Positions 35,558 through 45,600 of a stretch of DNA of 64,000 nucleotides are shown one piece after another (position 1 is the first letter of the stretch; the number at the start of each line of letters is the position of its first letter). The notes under the pieces are model-generated. The model was given only the letters and a program-made list of their open reading frames with translations, did not search any database and was not told where the DNA came from. A program made the position numbers and the translations under genes. Origin of the DNA: an uncultured Dehalococcoidia bacterium. Lineage in GTDB: Bacteria; Chloroflexota; Dehalococcoidia; Lucifugimonadales; UBA3495. The stretch is taken from assembly GCA_951813535.1 (NCBI GenBank), contig OX638345.1:3464608-3528607 (forward strand), written 5' to 3'.

Positions 35558-36448
35558 TCAGGCCAGGATGGCGATGACGACTGCTATAACCGCTGCGGCG
35601 ACTGCACAGGATGTGATGACGATGAGGAGTTTGCGGAACTTACGGGCTTGCTCCTGGACTCTGTCGACCGCTTTTTTGTAGTCTTGCTCCTGTTGTTCTT
35701 TCGCTTTCGTCAGCGCTTCATTGTAGGCTGTGCTCATCTCGGTACTGGCCTTTTCCAGAGCGGTTTCGTATTGCGCAGCCTGTTCTGTCAGGGCTTCGGA
35801 GATCACCCTGCCCAGGAGTTGTGGCAGGTCGCCGTGCTCTGCGATGTGCTTGGTGAGCAGCTCGTTTTGTCGGATTACCCGGGGAATAAGAACCTGATTG
35901 ATTTTGTCCTGTTCCTGCCAGAACCTGACCCGTTCTGCAATAGGGGGTGGGTCGTCTCCCTCTTCTGGTCGCTGGTCACTCTGTGATGAGATGCTGCTCT
36001 CCGCGGGCGTGTCTTCGTCGTTGACTTCCCACAAGCGGGGGTTTCCATTGTTGAGGAACTGTTGCTGGTATTGGAGGATGATGTCTTTCAGGCGGGTTAC
36101 GGTGCGGTTGTCCCTCATTCGCCAGGTAACCTCGTCGCCGTCTTCGAAGACGAGCCGTATTTCGCGCTCGTGCCCAGTGCCGGCGACACTGCGTAGGTTC
36201 TCGTAGGTGCAGGCTGAGATGCTCAGTCCGTCGTCGGCCTCCGGGTCCAGGCTGTCGGCGAGTACAATTCCTTGCAGGGTCAGGGCAAGCACTTTGCCGC
36301 CGAAGTCGAAGGTGGTGTGGTGGATGACGTAGTCGCCTGTGCCTTCGATATACCTCGTTATGGCGTCGAGCCCTTCTTGGTTGGTGTCCTCGCTACCCAG
36401 TTTGTGAGGGACCCCTGTGATGGGTGTGATGGTGTGTGGAGAGGTCAT
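35558..36448 (-). CDS. PH-like, coiled-coil, tail-anchored membrane protein
   Basis: A 296-residue protein, first gene of a two-gene operon. Residues ~30-130 alternate strands and loops ending in a helix (YVIHHTTFDFGGKVLALTLQ, REIRLVFEDGDEVTWRMRDN, RTVTRLKDIILQYQQQF), a plan like bacterial PH domains that bind lipids or proteins. A disordered acidic linker follows (~140-175). Residues ~205-268 form a long coiled coil (AAQYETALEKASTEMSTAYN, EALTKAKEQQEQDYKKAVDR). The last 26 residues (LLIVITSCAVAAAVIAVVIA) are a single C-terminal membrane anchor. The product would sit on the inner membrane facing the cytoplasm, as a sensor or scaffold for the nuclease encoded next. PH identity is inferred from pattern only. 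Confidence 0.6.
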   Translation of the reverse strand: MTSPHTITPITGVPHKLGSEDTNQEGLDAITRYIEGTGDYVIHHTTFDFGGKVLALTLQGIVLADSLDPEADDGLSISACTYENLRSVAGTGHEREIRLVFEDGDEVTWRMRDNRTVTRLKDIILQYQQQFLNNGNPRLWEVNDEDTPAESSISSQSDQRPEEGDDPPPIAERVRFWQEQDKINQVLIPRVIRQNELLTKHIAEHGDLPQLLGRVISEALTEQAAQYETALEKASTEMSTAYNEALTKAKEQQEQDYKKAVDRVQEQARKFRKLLIVITSCAVAAAVIAVVIAILA

Positions 36449-36850
36449 GTCGTGGTCCTGTCTTTGTGAGCTGCGGAGCGTTGGCCGGCGGATGGCTCCG
36501 CCCGTTAGGCCAGAAATCGGATGCCTTCGGATTATCTGTGGGGGTGGTCCGACGATGTGATGCTGTCGGACGCGAGGGTGTTGAATTGGCTTTGGGAGTA
36601 TTTCACCCAGCGAAGCGCCTGGTCAACGGTCTGAGATTGTCTCTATATAGCTCACAGGTTGTTCAAGCGCAGGCGTTCTAGCCCTGCGGGTGTGGGAATG
36701 CTCTGGACATCGAGTAGGGCGGCCTATTGCTCACGGTGGAGTCCTGCTGGCGCATGGTGCTGCTGCCCCGTTGGAAAGACGCGCGGCTGGTGACGGGGTA
36801 TCACTGCCGGTGCGGGGTTGTCGATGCGGTCGTGCGCGAATTGTTCGTCT
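36449..36850. other. Intergenic stretch, no gene recognised
   Basis: About 400 bases upstream of the tail-anchored gene. It probably carries the promoter of the two-gene operon; I cannot point to specific elements. Open frames are not protein-like. Confidence 0.4.
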
Positions 36851-37072
36851 TCACTGGACGTATCCCTGCTTGTCAAGGGCGGCGGAAAACTGTACCACTT
36901 GGGCGGCGTAATGCCGGACCACCGGGGCGGTGCCTGACGGCCTGGGCCGGGGCGGTGGGGTGGGGTCCCCCGCATTGACGGCGTTCCGGTTTTCACACCC
37001 GCGGGGCGCTAACCGGCGGCTGACCGTTTGCACGACCGCGTTTACTGCCCTCGTGACGTCTTGGGCGCTCAC
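36851..37072 (-). CDS. Small hypothetical protein
   Basis: A 73-residue protein from a GTG with a textbook AAGGAG 6-7 bases upstream, which decides the start. An N-terminal amphipathic helix (SAQDVTRAVNAVVQTVSRRL), a Pro-rich loop (DPTPPPRPRPSG) and a C-terminal helix (VVRHYAAQVVQFSAALDKQG) are seen. No known motif. It follows another small minus-strand gene after ~200 bases. Confidence 0.5.
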   Translation of the reverse strand: MSAQDVTRAVNAVVQTVSRRLAPRGCENRNAVNAGDPTPPPRPRPSGTAPVVRHYAAQVVQFSAALDKQGYVQ

Positions 37073-37270
37073 CGTATCTCCTTCACAATGCTACCTTCCC
37101 CGGCGCCTCGCCATGCGTTGGAAACATGACGTTGCGTCCGGCCGCGAGGGCGAGGCAGGTTTCTGGCACAACGAAATCCGGGATTGATGGACCCCGGCGC
37201 TCAGCTCACGGTCCCCCGCCGGCCTCCCCGGTTGGCTTGGTTGATGCGGTCGTGCACACAGTGAGGGCGT

Positions 37271-37600
37271 TCAGGGCCCGCCTGCAGGATCGGTATCGTG
37301 GAAGTGGGCCGCCGCCCTAATGAGGCGCAGCACGTCGTGCATGGATGGAGCCCGGTCTGTGTGCCCGCACCTCGTGCAGTGGAACTCGACCCCGCCCACG
37401 GTCTCGTCGGGACGGGTGATGACCAAATCCCACCAGAAGTCGGGATTTCGGCCGGTGAGGGTCCATTGACCAGCTCGCTGTGCCGCGCTTTCATTTGCGG
37501 ACGGTTTCCGACCTGCGGTTGCGCACACTTCCCGAACGTAGAGACCGTCAGGGAGCAGTTCAGCCGGAAGGAGTTCCTGCTCACCGTTGGATGTCGTCAT
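37271..37600 (-). CDS. Hypothetical protein with CxxC motif
   Basis: A 109-residue protein started at the ATG at 37600. A start 13 codons upstream at 37639 is open but less protein-like. It reads ELLPAELLPDGLYVREVCAT, QWTLTGRNPDFWWDLVITRP, then GVEFHCTRCGHTDRAPSMHD with a CxxC plus nearby His that could bind zinc, and ends in a helix. Family unknown. It is probably expressed with neighbouring small minus-strand genes. Confidence 0.5.
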   Translation of the reverse strand: MTTSNGEQELLPAELLPDGLYVREVCATAGRKPSANESAAQRAGQWTLTGRNPDFWWDLVITRPDETVGGVEFHCTRCGHTDRAPSMHDVLRLIRAAAHFHDTDPAGGP

Positions 37601-37648
37601 GATGGTTCCATGGTTCCGTAGCTGCCGGCGGAGTGCCACGGGGTCTAT

Positions 37649-38653
37649 TCAGCTTGGCCGACTTATTGTTGGCATCGGCATCCCGAACGGTAGCGAACCT
37701 TCGGGTTGTTCCGCTTCGCACTCCTGGGTCCGGGGTGACCCGGTGCGCCCGTCAGCATCCAAGTCCAGGTTGATGGTCATGTCCCATCGGACGTTCTCTC
37801 CCCTCACGGCACACCCCGCCTTCCCCACGTCCGCGCCCATCTCCGCAAACGCCTGGACCTGCACGGTGGTGCTACTCATGAGGTTCCGGCACTCCTGTCT
37901 GAACGGAGTACTCGACCGGCACGCGCTCTGCATGCGGTGAAGGTCCGGCGCGCCATGGGAGGCGGCAGTGAGCGGCGACTGCCCAACCTTGTACTGATTG
38001 TCTTGGCCGGGGATGGTCACCGTCGGTCCAACGGCGTGCTGGTGGCTGCTACGCGCCCACTCAAAGCGGGCGTCGGCGAGGCGGACCCGCTCCCCCGGGG
38101 ACTCGACCTGGTTGTCGACCGTCACCGCATGCGCGGGGGCAGTGGTACCTGGGATGTCGGCTCTGGTAGCTGAGGTGGAGGCGCGACAGGGCCACTGCCA
38201 AGCGCAGACTCGGTTCGGCAGGCTGTCGGGACGAGCTTCTCCCGCACCGAGCAGTCGCCGCTCATGCCTGACACGCTGCTCCAGCGTGCCGTGCGTGACA
38301 AACTTCACGGCTGGGGAGTCGGCCATGGCTATCGCGTAACGCCCAAAGTGGGCGCTGGAATCAGCGTTCTGAAGCTTGTGGGCAGCGACCTTGGCGACGT
38401 GCCGACGTCCTGGCGGCGGGGCAACGCTGGAAACAGTCAGGACGCCCTCTGACGTTTCCGCTGGGGCATTGGCCTCGTCCCCGTGGTGCCGCCCTTCCTG
38501 GTCGCCTGCGCCGATGAATAAATTCCCAATCGATGGATCGCTGACTGCACGCATTCCAAAGCTCGGCCGGGTTCCTGACAAAGCAGATTCCGGTAACGCC
38601 ACAAACCGCTCGAGTGTTCCCTCAAGGACCATTGTGTCGATCCCTTTTGACAC
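37649..38653 (-). CDS. Hypothetical protein, uncertain length
   Basis: The frame is open for 334 codons. The first ~250 (TLERFVALPESALSGTRPSF, KVAAHKLQNADSSAHFGRYA, VKFVTHGTLEQRVRHERRLL) have ordinary composition but no family signature. The last 76 residues can stand alone from the ATG at 37879 (SSTTVQVQAFAEMGADVGKA, NVRWDMTINLDLDADG), with AGGAG about 12 bases upstream, and look more like real protein. Either one long gene or only the short distal gene is real. The shadow frames on the plus strand are less convincing. Confidence 0.35.
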   Translation of the reverse strand: MSKGIDTMVLEGTLERFVALPESALSGTRPSFGMRAVSDPSIGNLFIGAGDQEGRHHGDEANAPAETSEGVLTVSSVAPPPGRRHVAKVAAHKLQNADSSAHFGRYAIAMADSPAVKFVTHGTLEQRVRHERRLLGAGEARPDSLPNRVCAWQWPCRASTSATRADIPGTTAPAHAVTVDNQVESPGERVRLADARFEWARSSHQHAVGPTVTIPGQDNQYKVGQSPLTAASHGAPDLHRMQSACRSSTPFRQECRNLMSSTTVQVQAFAEMGADVGKAGCAVRGENVRWDMTINLDLDADGRTGSPRTQECEAEQPEGSLPFGMPMPTISRPS

Positions 38654-39115
38654 CGTCCGAGTGCGGGCTTCTCGCTCCGGCGCACCGTTTCGGTGTCAGG
38701 CTGGCTCACGAGCAGCGTGATCGAAACCATCGAACACCGGCTAGCTCGAACACGCCCTCGCCTGAGGGCAATATAGGACGAATTCCCGATTAGATGTGTT
38801 GCGGCAGCATATTATTTGAGGTAATATTTATCACTTTGATGTGATATGCGTGCGAATCAGTATCTGAAGACGAGCCCAACGAAGGAATTCGGCATGGCCG
38901 GCCAAACGATGGACGGGAACCGCGGGTGACCGGCTGAAGTGCCTTGATTCCACGGACCCGGGCGGTGCCAGATTGGCCGGTATCAGGAAACACCCGGAGC
39001 CCGGGGTTGCGATGAGCCTGGGACGTGGCTGAGTAGTTTTCGGGACGTAACCGGTGGTAGGGCGCGCAGTCTCGCCGGGGCACTACTGAACTGGTGTTGC
39101 TCGGGCCAGCCTTGG
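38654..39115. other. Intergenic stretch, no gene recognised
   Basis: About 460 bases, with an A/T-rich patch at 38790-38860. No gene, RNA or repeat was recognised. Confidence 0.4.
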
Positions 39116-39415
39116 CTGGACTTTACGCATTTTTGGGTGCCATGGAGCGATGACGATTGAGAATGTATGATGGGGGCACCTTGGAGTTCTTAAATGTCTG
39201 GGGTAACTGTGGACAGTGAAAAACCTTCCGGCGCCTGGCGCATGTGGTGCCGTCCCAGAACGGGAACATCCATTGCTCTTTGTAGATTTGGCCTAAAGTC
39301 GAGCAAAGCTCGGGTCATCGCAATCGGCCAACAGATCATCGGCATGATCGAATCATCAACCGACCGCGACTGGATCGGAGCCCACCTAGCGGCCCGACAA
39401 AAATACCGCGCCACC
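39116..39415 (-). pseudogene. Remnant of IS701/IS4-like element, right end
   Basis: The plus strand begins GGCTGGACTTTACGCAT, nearly the same as the left end of the full element at 40842. On the minus strand, AAATGCGTAA precedes that repeat, so the transposase stop TAA lies within the terminal repeat. About 70 bases further in, GGAAGGTTTTTCACTGTCC matches the intact gene's GGAAGGTTTCTCACTGTCC (encoding EGFSLS). This is the 3' tip of a related, older copy in inverse orientation; the rest of the gene has gone. Confidence 0.7.
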
Positions 39416-39425
39416 GCATTCGGGC

Positions 39426-39686
39426 AGCTACGGCAACATCAACGGCCGCACCTTCGCCATCACAATCGACCTCAAGGCCGCGATCTACAACCAGGACGGC
39501 ACCCGGCCCTCGCCCGGCGACGACTTCACCATGGAACCCGGCGACGACCTGAATTCAGGACGGGTCGTTTCGGCCACGTACACCGCGAGCGCCTCGGGTC
39601 TGCACTCCTTCGAAGTGATCCGATCCGATCGCACCGGCAGGACCAGGGGAGCCTACTACTTCACGATCACACAGGTCTCACAATAA
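39426..39686 (+). pseudogene. C-terminal fragment of a beta-rich, probably exported protein
   Basis: An open frame without a start reads SYGNINGRTFAITIDLKAAI, YNQDGTRPSPGDDFTMEPGD, SGRVVSATYTASASGLHSFE, then TITQVSQ and TAA. The alternating pattern is that of an immunoglobulin-like or C-terminal beta-sandwich of a surface protein. Its 5' end abuts the IS remnant, which probably truncated it. It lies 150 bases upstream of the DUF429 gene. Confidence 0.55.
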
Positions 39687-39837
39687 ACCTGACCGCGTCG
39701 CGCAACGTCCCGAAATTCCACCAGAGCGGTTTCCCCAACCGCCAACCGACCGCTGCACAGTCGAACGGACTCCTGGCGCGCCGACCGGCCAACGCTCCGG
39801 GATCCGCACATTCGCAGCCGAACCAAAGGAGATCAAC

Positions 39838-40695
39838 ATGATCGCAGTATTGGGCATCGACGCAGCATGGGCCAGCGGAAACGCCAGCGGCGTCGCCCTG
39901 ATCCGCAAACTGGCCACAAGCGACTGGGAATACGTCGCCGCCGCGCCCAGCTGCGCATCCTTTATCGAGCTCACCGAGGGTCACCCCGTCAACTGGGAAG
40001 CCGTGCCGAGAGCCGGCGCCATTGAACCGAACGACTTACTGAACGCAATCAACGGAGCCTGGCCGGACCTAGACGTCAGAATCGTAGCGGTCGACATTCC
40101 CGTCGGCATCCACCGGGTCCGCGCAAAACGTTTTTGTGATCACGCCATCGACGCTATATTTCGACGCGCCTGGGCCGGGACTCTACCCCCTACAGAGGAC
40201 CTGCCGGGCCCAGTATCCGACCAGCTCATGTGCAACTTAAGGCGAGCGGGTTACCCGCTCGCCACCTGCGATAACGTCCAAACGGACTACCAGGCTGAAG
40301 GGCGCAAGACCATCGAAGTATACCCGCACCCCGCTATCGTACGGCTCCTGAACCTCAAACGCCGACTCCCATACAAAGATGGCAAACGGAGCAGATATTG
40401 GCCGAAAGCCGATACAACCACAAGGCGGCACAACATCGCCACCAGTTTCAACACACTGCACGCCGGCTTGACGACCCCAATCCACGGCATCCCAGACGAC
40501 TACAAACCAACCCAAAAGTACGCACAAGGGCCAAACTCTCTCAAAAAATTCGAAGACACCCTGGACGCGCTCGTTTGCGCTTGGGTCGGCGCCTGCTACT
40601 TCGACAGCCTCGCCGAATGCTTCGGCGACCGCAACGCCGCCATATGGGTTCCATTTCCAAATAACGTAGACCCCAACGCCGCGGCCGCCGCATAA
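39838..40695 (+). CDS. DUF429 family protein (RNase H-like fold predicted)
   Basis: A 285-residue protein from an ATG with AAGGAG 7 bases upstream. The N-terminus AVLGIDAAWASGNASGVALI is the typical first strand and acidic loop of DUF429, followed by VRIVAVDIPVGIH, RFCDHAIDAIFRRAWAG, KTIEVYPHPAIVRLLNL, and FEDTLDALVCAWVGAC near the C-terminus. The conserved Asp, Asp, Glu and late D-D/A positions fit the predicted RNase H-like nuclease fold. Biological role unknown. It sits between an IS remnant and a full IS. Confidence 0.85.
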   Translation: MIAVLGIDAAWASGNASGVALIRKLATSDWEYVAAAPSCASFIELTEGHPVNWEAVPRAGAIEPNDLLNAINGAWPDLDVRIVAVDIPVGIHRVRAKRFCDHAIDAIFRRAWAGTLPPTEDLPGPVSDQLMCNLRRAGYPLATCDNVQTDYQAEGRKTIEVYPHPAIVRLLNLKRRLPYKDGKRSRYWPKADTTTRRHNIATSFNTLHAGLTTPIHGIPDDYKPTQKYAQGPNSLKKFEDTLDALVCAWVGACYFDSLAECFGDRNAAIWVPFPNNVDPNAAAAA

Positions 40696-40841
40696 CCGGC
40701 ACCGGCACGCTTCCGGCCTACCGAACCGGGAACACGATTCCCACGATCGGCCGATCCACATCAGGACAGTTAGGCAGCCAACACCGCCCGCCGTCCTGAT
40801 GACCCACCCGGTACAGCGCCTCGCCATCAACCACGATCTCG

Positions 40842-42306
40842 GCTAGACTTTACGCATAATTTAGAAAAAGTATAAAGGCAGGGTAAGCTGGCCTGACCCC
40901 ATTCGTTACGAAAGGTCTGACCATGCTCACCCTGCCCGATGCGATTGTAGCCGTTCTGTTTCCCTTCGCAACGCTGTTCACCAGCCCGACCTGGCGGAAG
41001 GCCCAGCTGCTGTTGGTGGGCGCCGTCCTGACCCCAGGACAACGCACCGTGGCCGCGGCGCTCCGTGTCATGGGCCGCAGCGAACAGCGCGACTACGCCC
41101 GCTACCACGAGGTGCTCAATCGAGCGGTGTGGTCGTCCCGTGAGGTGGCACACGTCCTGCTGGTACTCCTGCTCCAGCACCTGGATCGCGGCGACGGCCC
41201 GTTGATCTTCGGCATTGACGAAACCCTGGAACGGCGTCGTGGGGCCAAGATCAGGGCCAGGGCCATCTACCGCGACCCGGTGCGTTCTAGCCGCCACCAA
41301 CTGGTCAAGGCCAGTGGATTGCGCTGGATCTCCCTGATGTGGCTAGGCTACGTCCCCTGGGCGGGACGCCATGGGGCGTTGCCGGTGCTCACGGTGCTGG
41401 CACCCTCGCCTCGCTACTACCAGCAGCAGGGACGCCGGCACAAGAAGGTCACCGATTGGGCACGGCAGATGGTCATGCTGTTGCGCCGCTGGCTGCCCCA
41501 GCGTCCCCTGGTGCTGGTGGGCGACAACGGCTACGCCGTACTGGACCTGCTTCACTGGTGCCAATCCCTACGGGAACCGGTTACTCTCAATGCCAGACTG
41601 CGCCTGGACGCGGCCCTGTACGCGCCAACGCCGCCCCGTCAGCCGGGTCAGAACGGCCGCCCTGCACTGAAAAGCCCGCGGCGGCCATCGCTGAAAACTC
41701 TCCTTGATCGCGCTGACGTAACTTGGGCCAGTGTGTCGGTGGCCTGGTATGACGGCACCACCCGCATCGTGGAACTCACCTCCCAGACGGCGGTCTGGTA
41801 CCGCTCGGGCAAACCGCCCGCCACCATCCGCTGGGTGCTGATCCGCGACCCCCAGGGCACCTTCGACCCTCAGGCTCTGCTCTGCACCGATCCGTCGGCA
41901 GACCCAACCCAGATCCTGGAATGGTTTGTGCTGCGCTGGCAACTGGAGGTTACCTTTCAGGAGGTCAGGACCCATCTGGGCGTGGAAACCCAGCGCCAGT
42001 GGTCCGATCTGGCCATTGCTCGCACGACCCCCGCCCTGCTGGGGCTATTCTCCTGGACCGCCCTGGCCGCCCACGCGTTGCAAAAACACCACCCCATCAC
42101 CCAGCGCACCGCGGCCTGGTGTGACAAACCGTCGCCGACTTTCGTGGACGCCATCGCCCTGGTGCGACGCCACCTGTGGCTGGCGTCGGAAGGTTTCTCA
42201 CTGTCCGTCGCTGAGCCCGACACGCAGGAACTCCCGTCGCTCTATACCATCGACTCGTGGATTCCCTCGCCTACGCCGCTTGAAAATGCGGAAAGCCTAG
42301 CTTGGG
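40842..42306 (+). mobile_element. IS701/IS4-like DDE insertion sequence
   Basis: The left end reads GGCTAGACTTTACGCAT. The right end (ATGCGGAAAGCCTAGC) is its inverse with two to three changes, giving about 1,465 bases. The single transposase gene runs through the right repeat because the TAA stop that lies in the repeat of the sister remnant (39116-39415) is GAA here. Confidence 0.7.
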
Positions 42307-42488
42307 GAAGATGTAAGGTGTGGCGGCGTGCCTGGCGCGTGAGGTTTCCGGCTAGGGAGAACACGGGTCGCCGGTGGGTCCTGATGGTCATCACCGGTTC
42401 GCCCAGACTGATACGCGCCGTTCAGCGTGTCAGGTTATGGGCCAAGACCCCGTATCGAATATCGAGCAGCTACTGGACGGCCAGCTAG
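40923..42488 (+). CDS. IS701/IS4-type DDE transposase
   Basis: A 521-codon frame. The N-terminal region (TWRKAQLLLVGAVLTPGQRT, ALRVMGRSEQRDYARYHEVL) and the catalytic parts IFGIDETLERRRG (D), VLVGDNGYAVLDL (D) and WQLEVTFQEVRTHLGVET (E, in a W..E..F..VR box) are those of IS701/IS4-like DDE transposases. The genuine product should end about residue 460, at LENA inside the right terminal repeat. Here the stop is lost and about 60 flanking codons (WGRCKVWRRAWRVRFPAREN) are added. Catalytic residues look intact, so activity depends on tolerance of the tail and the altered end. Exact family (IS701 or IS4) is uncertain. Confidence 0.8.
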   Translation: MLTLPDAIVAVLFPFATLFTSPTWRKAQLLLVGAVLTPGQRTVAAALRVMGRSEQRDYARYHEVLNRAVWSSREVAHVLLVLLLQHLDRGDGPLIFGIDETLERRRGAKIRARAIYRDPVRSSRHQLVKASGLRWISLMWLGYVPWAGRHGALPVLTVLAPSPRYYQQQGRRHKKVTDWARQMVMLLRRWLPQRPLVLVGDNGYAVLDLLHWCQSLREPVTLNARLRLDAALYAPTPPRQPGQNGRPALKSPRRPSLKTLLDRADVTWASVSVAWYDGTTRIVELTSQTAVWYRSGKPPATIRWVLIRDPQGTFDPQALLCTDPSADPTQILEWFVLRWQLEVTFQEVRTHLGVETQRQWSDLAIARTTPALLGLFSWTALAAHALQKHHPITQRTAAWCDKPSPTFVDAIALVRRHLWLASEGFSLSVAEPDTQELPSLYTIDSWIPSPTPLENAESLAWGRCKVWRRAWRVRFPARENTGRRWVLMVITGSPRLIRAVQRVRLWAKTPYRISSSYWTAS

Positions 42489-42605
42489 GCAACATTCGCG
42501 GGGAAGTGTCACGAGGGGATATGGTTCAGACCCACGCCGTACTTCAGGTCGCGGATGGCATTCTCGACCCCTCGATCCGTCCTGCCTCCCCCGTTACTGC
42601 GCCGG

Positions 42606-45600
42606 CTAACCCGCTGGGGCTGCTGGAGTGTCGGCGCGGACCCAGCCAGACCTCTCGCTCACCACTCCATGTTTGTTTATGGCTTGGATGCGGTACACGT
42701 ATTGCTTTTCCGGCTCGACCGTATCGTCGGTGTAGTTGGTGTCCGCCGCGCCGGTGTTACTTGTGAGGGTGATGAAGGTCCCCGACGGGTGAATCTCTGG
42801 GTCCCGGCGCAGGATGACGTATCCGGTAATGGAGTCATCCTGCGGATCGTCCCAGATGATGGTTACGGTGTTGTGCGAGACGCTGGCGGTGGACAGTCCC
42901 GTGGGCTTGGCTGGCGGCTCTGGAGCCGCCACTGCTGCCGTTGCCCCGCTGGTCACTGTTTCCGAGTAGCCGCGGTCATCAGTAAAACTGACCCGCACCT
43001 GGACGGTCTTGCCCTGCTCGGCGGCAGTCAGGGTGTAAGTCGAGCCGGTCGCTCCGCTCAGGTCCGTCCCTCCGGCAAGCCACTGATAGCTGTAGGAAAC
43101 ATTGGTTAGACCGTCATCGTCGGTGATGCCCGAGGTATTCGCGGTTAACGTCTCGCCCACCCGGGCCGTGCCGCTGATGGTGGGCTCACCCGTGGCCGGA
43201 CTGTTCGGCTTCGCGGCAACCGCCGCCGTCGCCGCGCTGGTGAGCGTCTCCTCGTTGTCCGCGTCATCCGTAAAGGACACACGCACTCTGATGGTCTTGC
43301 CTTCGTCTTCGGCATCCAGCGTGTAGGTCGACCCGGACGCGCCCGCGATGTCCGTGTCCGAAGCTCCGTCGTTTCGTATCCACTGGTAGCTGAACGTGGC
43401 ATCCTCCAACCCGTCATCGTCGGCGATGGTGGAGATATTCGCGGTTAACGTCTCGCCCACCCGGGCCGTGCCGCTGATGGTCGGCTCACCCGTGGCTTGA
43501 CTGTTGGCTTTCTGTGGCTGGACAGCAGGTTCAACCTCATCCGTCGCGGCGCTGGTCAGGCTTTCGTCGGTCCTCGCGTCGTCGGTGAAGCTCACCCTCA
43601 CCCGGAGGGTCTTCCCTTGCTCGCTGGCAGTCAGGGTGTAAGTCGAGCCCGTGGCACCGCTCAGGTCCGTCCCTCCCGCAAGCCACTGGTAGCTGTAAGA
43701 AACGTTGGTTAGACCGTCATCGTCGCTGATGCCCGAGGTGTCGGCCGACAGCGTCTCGCCGACCCGTGCCGTGCCGCTGATAGTCGGCGCGCCCGTGGCC
43801 GGACTGTTCGGCTTCGCGGCAACCGCCTCCGTCGCGGGGCTGGTCATAGTTTCCTGATTGCCGACGTCGTCGGTGAATTTCACCCGTACCTGGATGGTCA
43901 ACCCCTCGTCGGTTTTCGTGAGGGTGTAACTGGAGCCGGTGGCACCGGAGATGTCCGAACCTCCAGCGATCCACTGATAGCCGTAGGACACCTTGCTCAG
44001 CCCGTCGGCGTCCTTGATGCCGGAGGTTTGCGCCAGAAGCTTTTCGCGCACGCGGACCTCACCAATGATTTTCGGTCGTCCGGTGGCCGGAGTGTTGGTT
44101 GTCGGGTCCAAGGGCGTAACTTCGGTCTTGTCAGACCGTTCTCCCACACCGGCATCGTTGATGGCTTTCACCCGGTACACGTGCAACACGTCGGGCGTAA
44201 CGTCGGTGTCCGTGTATGAGGTTTGGGCACTGCCCGTGTCCTCGACGATGATCATCAGAGTGTCTTCACCCTCGGTGGGTCGACTCCGGAGGATCTGATA
44301 GCCCGTGACGCCGGCGGTATCCGGGGCTTTCCAGGTCAGCGTAATCGAGCCGTCCGCGTTCGCCGCCGCTGACAGTTTCCTAGGTGCAGAGGGAGCAGCC
44401 TGTTCTTGCTCGTCTTTCGTATCTTTGTTTGAGCCGCTTGATCCCCTGCCTTGATTCCCCTGGCCGGACCCCTCAGGACTGCCGTTCACGCTGATTTCAT
44501 AGAAGCCGGTGTGATCGTTGCCTCCCGATCCGACGGCGATGAAATAGGTACCGTTGGCTGGCGGCGTGAATTTTACACTGACGCTCTCTCCACTGCCGGA
44601 ACTGGCCGTGCCGGCGATCACCGCGCCCTGTGGATCGTGGATCCCGATGATCTTCAGATCAGTAGCCTGATATTTTTCTGGGCTCCTGGTATCCGCCGAG
44701 AGTTCAAACGTGTATTCGTACCCCTCGTCGAGATCGACTTGGAACCAATCCTCGTCCGGTTCATCCTCGCCATGGTCACCCAAATAGCCGTCACCGACCT
44801 CGCCTCTGAAGTCGGGTTCAGTGGTGGCATACAGTTCCCACTCTGTCGATTTGTTCCCTGGCGTGTCCAGGTACGGCATGTATCCCTCGGGCCCTCCCCC
44901 CCAGGGATAGACCAAGGCCCCGTCGCGGTCGTCGCAGATGTTGTTGAGGCGCACCTTTATCTGGTACCTCCCCGTTACACCTTTAACGGAGCCCACTTCG
45001 ATCTGCGGACTGCCCGTGCCTAACTTCACGAGCACCACCCAATGATCGGTTTCGCCGCCAGAATGGGAATGGTCACCGTCAGTAACAAACTCGTGAGTCC
45101 GTCGGGAACGATCCGAGTTCCAGACGGCGAAGATATCCGGGAATTCGAGGGTCAGTTCCCCCGAGTAGGATTTCTGTCCCAGGATGTCCAAGCCGTCCTT
45201 CGCCCCGATGACCTCGATGATGTAGTTCTTGATGGGATGCAGCTCCACGGTCCAGTAGTCTTTTTCGCCCGGAGTGTCGATGGAGCTCACCCGGTCCAGG
45301 AGGATGGTCCGATTGGCGTCATTGTCGCATTTGATCCGGGCCGTCGGTTCTTCAGGGTTGGGTTCTACTCCCACCAAATCAGTGATGATCACCGTAGCCT
45401 CGGCCGTGCTCCCGCCGGTCACGCCGGCGGGCAGGTTCACGAAGCTGAGCTTGACCGTCTCATTGTCGTCGTACACGCTGTCATCATTGGCGGTGAAGGT
45501 GATGGTCTTCTCGGTCTCGTTGCCGGTGAAGGTCACGCTGGCGGGGAAGATCGAGTAGTCGGCGGTCGTTGCTCCGCCCTGGCCAGTCGCGGCAATCTGA

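Noticed and set aside
39194-39841. Plus-strand frame of 215 codons
   Set aside because: Its start lies antisense to an IS remnant and the remainder is a shifted shadow of the beta-rich fragment at 39426-39686.
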